Of a DNA stretch of 25,096 nucleotides, positions 12,753 to 20,490 are shown one piece after another. The stretch is from the IMG/VR virus record IMGVR_UViG_3300031972_003132, positions 1 to 25,096 of that record, one strand, 5' to 3'. The first letter of the stretch is position 1, and each line of letters opens with the position of its first letter. The stretch is from a virus. The position numbers and the translations under genes are program-made. The notes under the pieces are model-generated. The model worked only from the letters and a program-made list of their open reading frames with translations. It was not told the DNA's origin and did no database searches.

Positions 12753-13180
12753 GCGGGGCGCGGCTCACCATCGTCTGCGACGACGCGCTGACCGGGGCGC
12801 TGCGCGTGCTGGAATGCCGCCCGGCGGCGCTGCCGTCCTGGGCGCGCGTGCTGACGGAGCCGGCCGACATCCTTGCCTTGCCGAATGGGTCGCGCTGTAT
12901 CGGCACCTTCACCCGGCGCGGCGGGCATGTCTCGGCCGCCGAATATGCCTGGCGCGAGCGCCGCGCGATGGGCGGGATTTCGGCCGGGCTGACCGGCGAG
13001 GAAATCGACGCGCTTTCGGCCTTCATCGCCAAGCGCGATGCAGAGGGCCGCGTGTCGATCGGCGGCATGGCCGTCGAGGATCTCGAAATCGCCGACCGCA
13101 ACCCGCCGACCAGCTTTTCCCCGCCGCCAACTCCTGCCGATGGCGCGCCCGCGCGAACCCTTTCCTCGAGGTGGACATGA
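12749..13180 (+). CDS. Hypothetical protein between the two methyltransferases
   Basis: 143 residues from an ATGA overlap with the methyltransferase stop. About residues 4-35 are beta-rich (RLTIVCDDALTGALRVLECR), then SRCIGTFTRRGGHVSAAEYA and a helical stretch GLTGEEIDALSAFIAKRDAE; the tail is Pro-rich and disordered. No family recognised. It ends in an ATGA overlap with the next gene. Its conserved-looking core and place suggest an accessory of the modification genes or simply another early regulator. Confidence 0.72.
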   Translation: MSGARLTIVCDDALTGALRVLECRPAALPSWARVLTEPADILALPNGSRCIGTFTRRGGHVSAAEYAWRERRAMGGISAGLTGEEIDALSAFIAKRDAEGRVSIGGMAVEDLEIADRNPPTSFSPPPTPADGAPARTLSSRWT

Positions 13181-13761
13181 CCAGACTTGCGCTCTTCGGA
13201 CACGTCGAGATCACGCCCGAACAATTCCAGGCCATGGCGCCGCATGTGAAGACGGAGGCCGCCCTTCTGGCGCGGGAGCGTCTGCTGGCGATGCCGGCGG
13301 CCGAGTGGGCCAAATGGCAGCCGGAACAGGTGGCGGCGGCGATCGGCGCCGATGTCTTCCAGTTTCACGACGCGCTGATGGCGCGCCATGCCTTTTCGCC
13401 CTTCGCGGAAATCCGGAGCGCCGAGCGCGACGAGCCGTCCGTCTCCCGCGCGGCCGTCCAGTCCGTTCTGATGCCGTCGCGCGCCTCGGCCCGGCTGCTC
13501 GGCTGGATGGTGCGCCAGCCCGGCATGAAGACGACGCTGACGATGCCGGCGCTCGAAGCGGCCGTTGGCCTCGGCGCCGGCACGGCGCGCTATGCCGAGG
13601 AACGGCTGCAGCGGCAGGGGCTGATCGAGCGGATCCCGGCAAAACGCGCCCGCGACCGGGGCTTCGCGGTGACGGAAGCGGGGCTTTCGGCCGCGATCGA
13701 GGCCGGGCTGGTGGAGGCCGGCAGCGAGGCCGCCACCGGCGCCGTGGGATCGGCGCCATGA
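13177..13761 (+). CDS. Winged-helix-like hypothetical protein
   Basis: 194 residues. The N-terminal 75 are helical (EITPEQFQAMAPHVKTEAAL and KWQPEQVAAAIGADVFQFHD). About 103-170 reads as a winged helix: ARLLGWMVRQPG, MPALEAAVGLGAGTARYAEE, RLQRQGLIERIPAKR and a basic wing RDRGFAVTEAG, like MarR-type transcriptional regulators. DNA binding is inferred from this pattern. ATGA overlaps on both sides. Confidence 0.72.
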   Translation: MTRLALFGHVEITPEQFQAMAPHVKTEAALLARERLLAMPAAEWAKWQPEQVAAAIGADVFQFHDALMARHAFSPFAEIRSAERDEPSVSRAAVQSVLMPSRASARLLGWMVRQPGMKTTLTMPALEAAVGLGAGTARYAEERLQRQGLIERIPAKRARDRGFAVTEAGLSAAIEAGLVEAGSEAATGAVGSAP

Positions 13762-14105
13762 GCGGGATGCAGACCATGTCCGGAACCGAGCAGCGCATGC
13801 GCCCGCGCCGCGACCCGATGCGGAAGACGAAGACGCTGCTGATCGTGGCGCCGAGCCTTTTCCAGTGCTTCCACACCGCGCGCGAGCACGGGCTGACGCC
13901 GGGCGCCATCGAGAATTTCCGCAACGTGACGAAGGCGATCGAGCTTCGCGGCGTCACGCCCGGCACGCCGTACATCACGCTCAACCGCGCCTCCTGGGGC
14001 GGAACGCAGCAGGGCTTCGACCTCGACCAGGCGCTCGGCGCCCTGGAGCGGCTCGGCCGGGTCCGGCCGGCGCGGGCGGACGATATCGAGAATTCGAGGG
14101 GGTAG
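13758..14105 (+). CDS. Small hypothetical protein upstream of the C5 methyltransferase
   Basis: 115 residues. The first 25 are Met/Arg-rich and possibly disordered, so a later Met (near KTKTLLIVAPSLFQCFH) could be an alternative start. The core (TAREHGLTPGAIENFRNVTK and VTPGTPYITLNRASWGGTQQ) is well-formed but unfamiliar. ATGA overlap at the start and 3 bases between its TAG and the next ATG. No function assigned. Confidence 0.68.
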   Translation: MSGMQTMSGTEQRMRPRRDPMRKTKTLLIVAPSLFQCFHTAREHGLTPGAIENFRNVTKAIELRGVTPGTPYITLNRASWGGTQQGFDLDQALGALERLGRVRPARADDIENSRG

Positions 14106-14108
14106 GGG

Positions 14109-16244
14109 ATGCTGGTCGATACACTCTTTGCCGGCATGGGGCGCGATCCGATCGCGCGGGGCACGACGGCGCCGAAGCTGATCGTCGACAGTTTCGCCGG
14201 CGGCGGCGGGGCCTCGACGGGGATCGAGATGGCGCTCGGCCGCTCGCCCGATATCGCGATCAACCACAATCCGGCGGCGCTCGCCCTGCATGCCGCGAAC
14301 CATCCGGACACGCTGCATCTTTCGGAGAACATCTATCGCGTCGATCCGCTCGACTACATGCGCGGCCGGCATATCGGGCTCGCGCATTTCTCGCCGGACT
14401 GCAAGCACTTCTCCAAGGCCAAGGGCGGCAAGCCTGTGGAGCGCAACGTGCGGGACCTCGCTCATGTCATCCCCCACTGGGTGCGCCGCATCCGGCAGGG
14501 CGGCGGCGAGATCGACGTCATCACGATGGAGAATGTCGAGGAATTCAAGGACTGGGGGCCGCTGATCGAGACGGCGCGCGGCCTGATGCCGGATCCTGCC
14601 CGCAAGGGCGAGACCTTCAAGGCCTGGTGCAGGGAATTGAAGCGGCTCGGCGGACGGATCGAGTTTCGCGAGTTGCGGGCCTGCGACTATGGCGCGCCGA
14701 CGATCCGCAAGCGCTTCTTCGCCGTCATCCGATTCGACGGCAAGGCGATCGTCTGGCCGGAGCCGACGCATGGGGCGCCTGACGACCCTGATGTCATCGC
14801 CGGGCGGAAACTGCCCTGGGTCTGGGTGGCGGGCTGCATCGACTGGACGCTGCCTTGCCCCTCGATCTTCGACACGGCGGCGGCGATCTTCGCAAAGCAT
14901 GGCTTGCGCGCCGTGCGCCCGCTGGCGGACGCCACGATGGCGCGGGTGGCGCGGGGGATGAAGCGCTATGTGCTGGATGCCGAGCGGCCGTTCATCGTGC
15001 AGACCGGCTATGGCGAGCGGCCGGGACAGGCGCCGCGTACGATGGATGTCAACGCGCCGCTCGGCACGGCGGTGGCCGGCGGCATCAAGCATGCTGTGGT
15101 CACGCCGTCGGTCATCCGCTTCAACACGGGCGCGACGGGGCAGGACTGCCGGGAGCCGCTTTCGACGATAACCGCGAACGGCTTCATCAAGCGGCCGGGC
15201 GGTGCGGCGCCGCTCGGCGTCATCGCGCCGCACCTCGCGTCCTACTACAGCCATACGGACGGGCGGTCGGAGCGAACATCGCAGGTGACCGATCCGCTCG
15301 CCACGGTGACGACGGAAAACCGGCATGCGGTCATCGCGCCCGTCCTGTCGGCCGCGCAGCATGGCGGATCGGTTCGTTCTGTCGACGGGCCGCACCACAC
15401 GATCACGGCAAGCCCGAAGGACCAGAACGCCGTCATTATCCCGACCCTCGTCGGCTGCGGCGGACGGGCCGGGCAAAGCCGCCCGCGCGGCGTCGACGAG
15501 CCGATGGCAACGCACACGACGAAGGCGGATGTCTGCGTCGCCGCGGCCTTCGTCGCGCAGCACAACAATGACATCAGGCGCGAGGGCGGGGTCAATCCGG
15601 GGCGGCGGGCGGACGAGCCGCTGTCGACCGTCACGCAATCCGGCAGCCACCAAAACGTTGTGGCCGCGCATATGATGAGCATGAAGGGCAGCGACCGGCG
15701 CGGCTCGCCAGCCGATGCACCGCACCCGACCATTCTCGCCGGCGGCGGACATTCCACGCTCGTCGCACCCTACTTGCAGGCCTATTACGGGACCGGCGAC
15801 GGCGGCGAGGAAGACCAGCCGGCGCGTACCATCACGACGAAGGACCGGCACGGCCATGTCGAGGCGGCACTCTCCGCGCCGCCCTTCACCGACGACCAGG
15901 CGGACCGGGCGCGCGACGTCGCGGCCTTCCTGCGGGCGCACGGCTTCTGGGACGAGCGCGAATTCGTGACGCTCGCGATCGGCGGCGACATCTTCGTCAT
16001 CGTCGATATCGGCATGCGCATGCTGACGCCGCGCGAACTCTACAACGCGCAAGGCTTTCCGCCCGACTATGTGATCGACGGCGGCTGGCACCAGCCGGAA
16101 GACGGGAGCGATCCGGTCTGGGTCGACTTTCCGAAGAGCGTGCAGGTCTCCTGCGTCGGCAACAGCGTCTCGCCGCCCGTGATGGCGGCGCTGGTCGCGG
16201 CGAACTGCCCGGATCTGGCGCTGATGGCGGAGGCGGCGGAATGA
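14109..16244 (+). CDS. C5-cytosine DNA methyltransferase with repeat-built insert
   Basis: 711 residues; typical C5 enzymes have 350-450. Motif I (DSFAGGGGASTGIEMALG, residues 27-44), motif IV with the catalytic Cys as SPDCKHFSKAKGG (95-107; Cys98, not the usual PCQ), motif VI MENVEEF (140-146), motif VIII ACDYGAPTIRKRFF (191-204), motif IX LTPRELYNAQGFPPDY (639-654) and motif X GNSVSPPV (684-691) are all present. About 310-590 is a target-recognition region built from eight degenerate repeats, each with P-x-x-T-x-T (Pro at 317, 350, 396, 428, 465, 504, 538, 571) followed by an AVIAP-like strand. It methylates cytosine C5 at an unknown site, probably for restriction evasion; no cognate endonuclease is present. 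Confidence 0.93.
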   Translation: MLVDTLFAGMGRDPIARGTTAPKLIVDSFAGGGGASTGIEMALGRSPDIAINHNPAALALHAANHPDTLHLSENIYRVDPLDYMRGRHIGLAHFSPDCKHFSKAKGGKPVERNVRDLAHVIPHWVRRIRQGGGEIDVITMENVEEFKDWGPLIETARGLMPDPARKGETFKAWCRELKRLGGRIEFRELRACDYGAPTIRKRFFAVIRFDGKAIVWPEPTHGAPDDPDVIAGRKLPWVWVAGCIDWTLPCPSIFDTAAAIFAKHGLRAVRPLADATMARVARGMKRYVLDAERPFIVQTGYGERPGQAPRTMDVNAPLGTAVAGGIKHAVVTPSVIRFNTGATGQDCREPLSTITANGFIKRPGGAAPLGVIAPHLASYYSHTDGRSERTSQVTDPLATVTTENRHAVIAPVLSAAQHGGSVRSVDGPHHTITASPKDQNAVIIPTLVGCGGRAGQSRPRGVDEPMATHTTKADVCVAAAFVAQHNNDIRREGGVNPGRRADEPLSTVTQSGSHQNVVAAHMMSMKGSDRRGSPADAPHPTILAGGGHSTLVAPYLQAYYGTGDGGEEDQPARTITTKDRHGHVEAALSAPPFTDDQADRARDVAAFLRAHGFWDEREFVTLAIGGDIFVIVDIGMRMLTPRELYNAQGFPPDYVIDGGWHQPEDGSDPVWVDFPKSVQVSCVGNSVSPPVMAALVAANCPDLALMAEAAE

Positions 16245-16246
16245 AA

Positions 16247-16921
16247 TCAATACGTCAAGACGTCTCCGGTAGCGCGTATCACGACGGGGTGATGTGTTTG
16301 ATCGAGCAGGTTTCCATGCAGTTCGAACGTCACTACGTGACGCTGTGCAAGTGCAGAATCGTCAACCTTAGTCGAGACTTGTACGGTGAGGACGGCGTCA
16401 GGAACCGGGCCGGCGCGATTTTCCCATCCGGGCACGAAGACCTTGTTTCGAAGTGCGCCGTCGTCACTCAAGGTGTAGTTGGAACGACTATCTTCACCGC
16501 AGACCGAATACTTGAGAAATTGGACGGTCAGTTTCTTGTCGATATTTTGGCCGACGATATGGCTCAAGAGGAATGGACGCCGGTTCCAGTTGACAAGGCG
16601 AATTCTGATCTCCGCAAGTTCGGCCTCATAGTCGGTCGCAAACGCTGCGGGCAGGCTGTCTCCGAGTGCAAAATCGGTCTGCCGCTGCTGATGTTTCAGC
16701 TGTCCATAGAGAACGGCAATGGTTGTTGCTGCTGCGGCGGCGGCAGCCCATCCGCTCAGGGCTGCAATCCATTCCCTGATACATTTGCCTTCGGTTCCGA
16801 TACACGCGACGTCTTGAAAGCTCGTCAAAGCGAGCATGCCAAGCATGACGATTGCGAGCAGGACCGCGACTATCCATCCGATGGCATGGGAAAGTTCGTC
16901 GTCTCGTTTTGGCCCTGTCAT
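16247..16921 (-). CDS. Two-TM membrane protein, probable moron
   Basis: 224 residues from the ATG at 16921 (MTGPKRDDELSHAIGW); in-frame ATG and TTG codons up to 16978 are alternatives. Two transmembrane segments lie near residues 13-35 (AIGWIVAVLLAIVMLGMLAL) and 50-71 (WIAALSGWAAAAAAATTIAV). Between them is a short loop with two Cys, and a soluble beta-rich C-terminal domain follows. It is the only minus-strand gene in the rightward operon and clearly lower in GC (about 50% in a sampled line). It lies exactly between two ATGA sequences where the flanking genes would otherwise overlap. A weak promoter (TTGCAA-N17-AATGCT) precedes it. Role unknown; superinfection exclusion or another lysogen trait would fit. 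Confidence 0.78.
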   Translation of the reverse strand: MTGPKRDDELSHAIGWIVAVLLAIVMLGMLALTSFQDVACIGTEGKCIREWIAALSGWAAAAAAATTIAVLYGQLKHQQRQTDFALGDSLPAAFATDYEAELAEIRIRLVNWNRRPFLLSHIVGQNIDKKLTVQFLKYSVCGEDSRSNYTLSDDGALRNKVFVPGWENRAGPVPDAVLTVQVSTKVDDSALAQRHVVTFELHGNLLDQTHHPVVIRATGDVLTY

Positions 16922-16989
16922 GCATGCCCCGATGCTTTCCGAAAGTTTGAGCATTCCAGAGTGCGACAGCGATTGCAACGGGTGCTTGC

Positions 16990-18351
16990 ATGAGCAGCAT
17001 CCTCGACGAATTCATCGCCGACGCGCGGGCGGTCGACCTGGAGACGGTCGCAGGCCTTTGCGGCGTCGCGGTCAAGGGCAGGGCCGACGAGAAGAAGGGG
17101 CCGTGCCCGCGCTGCGGCGGCAAGGACCGCTTCTCCATCAACTTCCGCAAGGGCGTGTGGAACTGCGGGCATCTGGGCGGCGCCGGCGGTGACGGGCTGG
17201 CGCTCGTTGCCCATTGTCATGATTTCGACCTGAAGCGCCGCGCCGGGCTGATGGAGGCCTGCGCCGTCATCCTAGGCCGGCCGGTGCCCGAGGGCGGCGA
17301 ACGGGAAAGCGAGGACGAACGGACGGCGCGGGCGGCAAGGCTGGCGGCGATCGCGGCCGAGCGGAGCGCGGAACGCGCCAGCCGCGCGGCCGAGGCCGAG
17401 GCCTGGCGGCTGAAGGCGATCGAGAAAGGACGCGCCTTCTGGTTTCGCGCGGTGGATGCGCGCGTCTCCGATGTTGCCGACTATCTCCGGCTGCGCACCG
17501 GCTTTGCCATGCCCGATGGCGTCTTCGAGAACCTGCGGCTGTCGCCCCGGCACGGCTACTGGCACGGCGAGGACGAGCGCGGCCACCGGCTGGAACTGCA
17601 CAACGGCCCGGCGATGATCGCGCCCTTCGTCACGCCTGATGGAAAGGTCGTCGGCTGCCACGAGACGTGGCTCGATCTCTCGGCAGAGCCTAAATATCGG
17701 CCTGCTCTTTTTGCGCTCACGGCCGAGGGCCTCCGCCAAAAATCCTTGCGCGCCTGCGGCGGCGCGGGGGAGCGGCCAAACGTGGCCGACGGCCGCTTGG
17801 CCTTGCCGCCTTCGGCGGATGTCGAGGCCGGCATCTATGAGCGCCTGCCGACCAAAAAAATGCAGGGCGCCGTCAAGGGCGCGATGATCCCGCTGCTGGG
17901 CGATCTTGCGGCCCTGCGCTGGATGGGCGGCGAGGGGATCGAGAACGTGCTTGCCGTCGCCGGCGCCGAGGGGTTTCGCGCCGACACCTTCTATTTTGCC
18001 GCCGGCAGCCTCGGCAACCTGGCGGGGCCGGCGGATGCGTCGTCGGGCATTGCGCACCCGACGATCAGGAAAGCTGACAAGAACGGCGTGCTGCGGCCGG
18101 TGCGCGTGCAGGGCTGCGTGCCGAAACCGGGCAGCGAGGCGGATTGCGTCGCGATCGCGGATCACGTCAGCGAGATCGTGCTCGTCTGCGACGGCGACAG
18201 CGAGCCGGTCATGACGGCCGCGGCGGTCGCCCGGACGATCGCGCGCCATCGCCGCGACGGCCGCGTCATAGCCGACTGGTGGCCACCACGGGGCCGGGAC
18301 TGGGCAGGGGCAATCCTTGCCGGATTGACGATCATGGGCAGGGCAGCGTGA
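16990..18351 (+). CDS. DNA primase (zinc finger + TOPRIM)
   Basis: 453 residues. A zinc-binding domain near the N-terminus has C39-x2-C42 in GPCPRCGGKDRFSINFRKG, then WNC(59)GH(61), with the fourth ligand not in the usual CxxC form. A long Arg/Ala/Glu helix spans about 105-150. A TOPRIM-type domain lies near the C-terminus: EIVLVCDGDSEP (395-406) and DWWPPRGRDW. The product should make RNA primers at the phage origin. About 45 residues around 239-285 look inserted and are encoded by palindrome-rich DNA. It is coupled to the helicase gene by GTGA. Together the two split the activities of P4 alpha-type proteins. Confidence 0.88.
   Translation: MSSILDEFIADARAVDLETVAGLCGVAVKGRADEKKGPCPRCGGKDRFSINFRKGVWNCGHLGGAGGDGLALVAHCHDFDLKRRAGLMEACAVILGRPVPEGGERESEDERTARAARLAAIAAERSAERASRAAEAEAWRLKAIEKGRAFWFRAVDARVSDVADYLRLRTGFAMPDGVFENLRLSPRHGYWHGEDERGHRLELHNGPAMIAPFVTPDGKVVGCHETWLDLSAEPKYRPALFALTAEGLRQKSLRACGGAGERPNVADGRLALPPSADVEAGIYERLPTKKMQGAVKGAMIPLLGDLAALRWMGGEGIENVLAVAGAEGFRADTFYFAAGSLGNLAGPADASSGIAHPTIRKADKNGVLRPVRVQGCVPKPGSEADCVAIADHVSEIVLVCDGDSEPVMTAAAVARTIARHRRDGRVIADWWPPRGRDWAGAILAGLTIMGRAA
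17700..17845. repeat. Palindrome-rich in-frame insertion in the primase gene
   Basis: Between the codons for KYRPALF and LPTKKMQG lies a stretch unlike the rest of the gene: CAAAAATCC and CTCTTTTT tracts and multiple hairpins (GGCCA-AACG-TGGCC; GGCCAA far-paired with TTGGCC; CCGCC-TTC-GGCGG). It encodes Ala/Arg/Gly/Pro-rich residues. It resembles mobile palindromic elements that insert in frame in alphaproteobacterial genes. The borders are approximate. Confidence 0.5.
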
Positions 18352-20174
18352 CAGACAGGAAAACGAAACCGAACACGCTGCCGCCGGAGTTGATGGAGAT
18401 CCTTGCCCATGCCGGTGTGGACGCGGCAGGCGATTTCCCCGCAACCCCTTCTGACGATCGCGAGACGCCTGAAACTGTCGACGACGGCGAGCCGGGGGCG
18501 GCGCCCGACCGCGACGGCAAGGTCGACATGGATGTCGTTTCGCATTGCGCGGGCCTCGACCATTCCGACACGGACAATGCGCAGCGGCTGAAACTGCATT
18601 TCGGCGAGGACCTGCTCGTCGTGACGCAGGAGAAGGCCAAGGAGGCGCTCTTTGCCGTCTGGACGGGCACGCACTGGGATGTGGCGAATGGCGGGCCGAA
18701 GGCGCTCGCGATCGCGCAGAAGCTTGGCGGGCGGATCGCGCTGGAGACGACCTTCATCAAGCCGACGGAGCGCGAGCAGCGGGTGATCGATGCCGGCCGC
18801 GCGGCGCTGAAGGTCGACGAGGCCGACCGCTCGCCGCTCGACCGGGCTCTTGCGGCGCGCGCCGAAAAGGCGATCGAGGCGCATGGCAAGCGGGTGAAGC
18901 GCCGCATGGACCATGCGGTCTCATCAAAGAACATCGCCCGAATGCGCGCGGCACTGACCTGTATCGCGCCGCATATCATGCGCCCGCCCGACGACTTCAA
19001 CGCCGATCGCATGATGCTCGCCACCCGCAACGCGACGCTGAAATTCCGTCAGAAGATCGAGACCAGGGCGAACCCGGCCTTCGCCTCGGCCGAGAAGACA
19101 CCCGACGTGCCGGAGACGATCGATGTCTGCACCGACACGCGCCTCGAGGTCGTGAAGGGGCATCGGCGCGGCGATCTCATCACCCATGTCGTGCCCGTCG
19201 ATTTCGACCCGAAGGCGCTCTGCCCGCGCTGGCTCGCCTTTTTCCGCAAGATGCAGCCGGACCCGACGGTGCGCCGGCTGATCCAGATATCGTCGGGCCT
19301 CGGCCTTGTCGGCATCACGGTGCAGAAACTGTTCTTCCACTATGGCGACGGGGCAAACGGCAAGTCGGTCTACATGGAAACGCTCTGCCGGATGCTCGGC
19401 GAGACCTCCGTCACGCTGCCCTCGACCTCGCTGATCGGCGAAAGCGGGTCGTCCGGCAGCGCCAGCCCCGATCTTGCCCGACTGCTCGGCCGGCGACTGC
19501 TGCGCGTCAAGGAGCTGCCGGAGGGCGAGGACCTGAAGGAGGCGCTGGTCAAGGAACTGACGGGCGGCGAGACGATCACCGCGCGCGACCTCTTTGCCGG
19601 CTACATGGACTTCCAGGCGCTCTTCGTCGCCATGATGAGCGGCAACGGCTATCCGAAGATCACCGGCACCGACAACGGAATCTGGCGGCGCATGGCCGTC
19701 GTGCACTGGCCGGTGAAGATCCCGGAAGACGAGCAGCGCGAATTCGAGGAAATGCTCGCCTATTTCGAGCCGGAATATGCCGGCATTCTCAACTGGCTGA
19801 TCGAGGGCGTTCACATCTTCCTGAAGGAAGGGCTGGTGATCCCCGACGCGGTGCGCAAGGCCACCCAGGACTATCGCGACGACATGGACCGCACGGCGGC
19901 CTTCGTGGCCCGCTGCATCATCCGCGACGACGCCGCACCGCAGCTCCAGGCGCGCGACCTCTACCATGCCTATTGCGACTTCACGATCGACGAGGGCGGC
20001 AAGCCGATGAACGTCACGGCCTTCGGCCGCGCGATGGCGAAGAAATTCCACAAGGATACCAGCGGCCGCATCGTCTATTACGCCGGCATCAGGCTGACCA
20101 ACGTGCCGGACCGCACGCCATCGCCGCCGCAAGGCCGCTTCGACGACAGTCCGTTCCCGGAGGATTTCCGGTGA
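18348..20174 (+). CDS. P4/D5-type SF3 replicative helicase
   Basis: 608 residues from a GTG that overlaps the primase stop (GTGA). The first about 60 residues are polar and probably disordered. A D5_N-like region follows (about 185-320). The SF3 ATPase has Walker A GDGANGKS (333-340), LLGRRLLRVKELPEGEDLKE as the Walker B region, then KELTGGETITARDLF, the C motif region FVAMMSGNGYPKITGTDNGI and RRMAVVHWP. A winged-helix-like C-terminal part (about 510-595) would bind DNA. Known relatives unwind phage or plasmid origins. The iteron array directly downstream (20239-20474) is its likely target. Confidence 0.93.
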   Translation: MTDRKTKPNTLPPELMEILAHAGVDAAGDFPATPSDDRETPETVDDGEPGAAPDRDGKVDMDVVSHCAGLDHSDTDNAQRLKLHFGEDLLVVTQEKAKEALFAVWTGTHWDVANGGPKALAIAQKLGGRIALETTFIKPTEREQRVIDAGRAALKVDEADRSPLDRALAARAEKAIEAHGKRVKRRMDHAVSSKNIARMRAALTCIAPHIMRPPDDFNADRMMLATRNATLKFRQKIETRANPAFASAEKTPDVPETIDVCTDTRLEVVKGHRRGDLITHVVPVDFDPKALCPRWLAFFRKMQPDPTVRRLIQISSGLGLVGITVQKLFFHYGDGANGKSVYMETLCRMLGETSVTLPSTSLIGESGSSGSASPDLARLLGRRLLRVKELPEGEDLKEALVKELTGGETITARDLFAGYMDFQALFVAMMSGNGYPKITGTDNGIWRRMAVVHWPVKIPEDEQREFEEMLAYFEPEYAGILNWLIEGVHIFLKEGLVIPDAVRKATQDYRDDMDRTAAFVARCIIRDDAAPQLQARDLYHAYCDFTIDEGGKPMNVTAFGRAMAKKFHKDTSGRIVYYAGIRLTNVPDRTPSPPQGRFDDSPFPEDFR

Positions 20175-20365
20175 TGATCAGCGCTCCCCGCAACCCCTTT
20201 TCGCCGCGCCGCATGGGCCGCAAACTCCCGCGGGGGCGCGATAGTTGCGATAGTTCGGACGATAGTTTCGCGATAGTTCGGCGGGGGGAAGGGGGAGTAA
20301 AATCAAGGGCTTGCGATAGTTGCGATAGTTTTCGCGCGCTCAATAGAATGACGGCAAAGGGGTGA
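20174..20365 (+). CDS. Small ORF coding across iterons, doubtful
   Basis: 63 codons starting in a TGATG overlap with the helicase stop. The junction pattern favours translation, but the protein is basic and then mirrors the DNA repeats (DSCDSSDDSF, later CDSCDSF), which is what an ORF read through the iteron 8-mer would give. It may be translated without a selected function. Confidence 0.4.
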   Translation: MISAPRNPFSPRRMGRKLPRGRDSCDSSDDSFAIVRRGEGGVKSRACDSCDSFRALNRMTAKG

Positions 20366-20474
20366 GGGGAAAATTTCTTACGTCACCAGGGAAAAACTGT
20401 CGCAACTATCGAACCCATTGAAATCATTAAACTTAACTATCGCAAAACTCTCGAAAAACTATCGCAAACTATCG
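20239..20474. repeat. Iteron array, candidate replication origin
   Basis: CGATAGTT occurs six times on the plus strand (starts 20239, 20248, 20260, 20271, 20314, 20323) and its complement AACTATCG four times (starts 20404, 20435, 20457, 20467), plus one single-mismatch copy at 20446. Several extend to TTGCGATAGTT. The two groups face each other across a more AT-rich core (about 20331-20403). The location right after primase and SF3 helicase genes suggests the replication origin; P4 alpha binds comparable short iterons. Confidence 0.72.
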
Positions 20475-20490
20475 CAAGGAAGAAACGATC

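Noticed and set aside
14109-16244. A restriction-modification system
   Set aside because: Two methyltransferases but no endonuclease-like gene next to either; orphan phage modification is the simpler reading.
13590-16250. An 886-codon open frame on the minus strand
   Set aside because: It is the shadow of the C5 methyltransferase gene and its neighbour; Arg/His-rich composition, no domains.
16241-16993. A 250-codon plus-strand ORF whose start and stop fit the ATGA overlap pattern on both sides
   Set aside because: Its product has poly-Cys/Gly low complexity where the opposite strand encodes an Ala-rich transmembrane helix. The minus-strand product has two clear TM segments and natural composition. 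The perfect overlaps are explained by the insertion point of the minus-strand cassette.
17854-17860. A run of seven A in the primase gene as a programmed frameshift site
   Set aside because: The downstream zero frame continues with a good TOPRIM domain and there is no useful product in the -1 or +1 frame.
20239-20474. CRISPR-like array
   Set aside because: Units are only 8-11 bases, spaced irregularly and in both orientations; there are no cas genes. Iterons explain it better.
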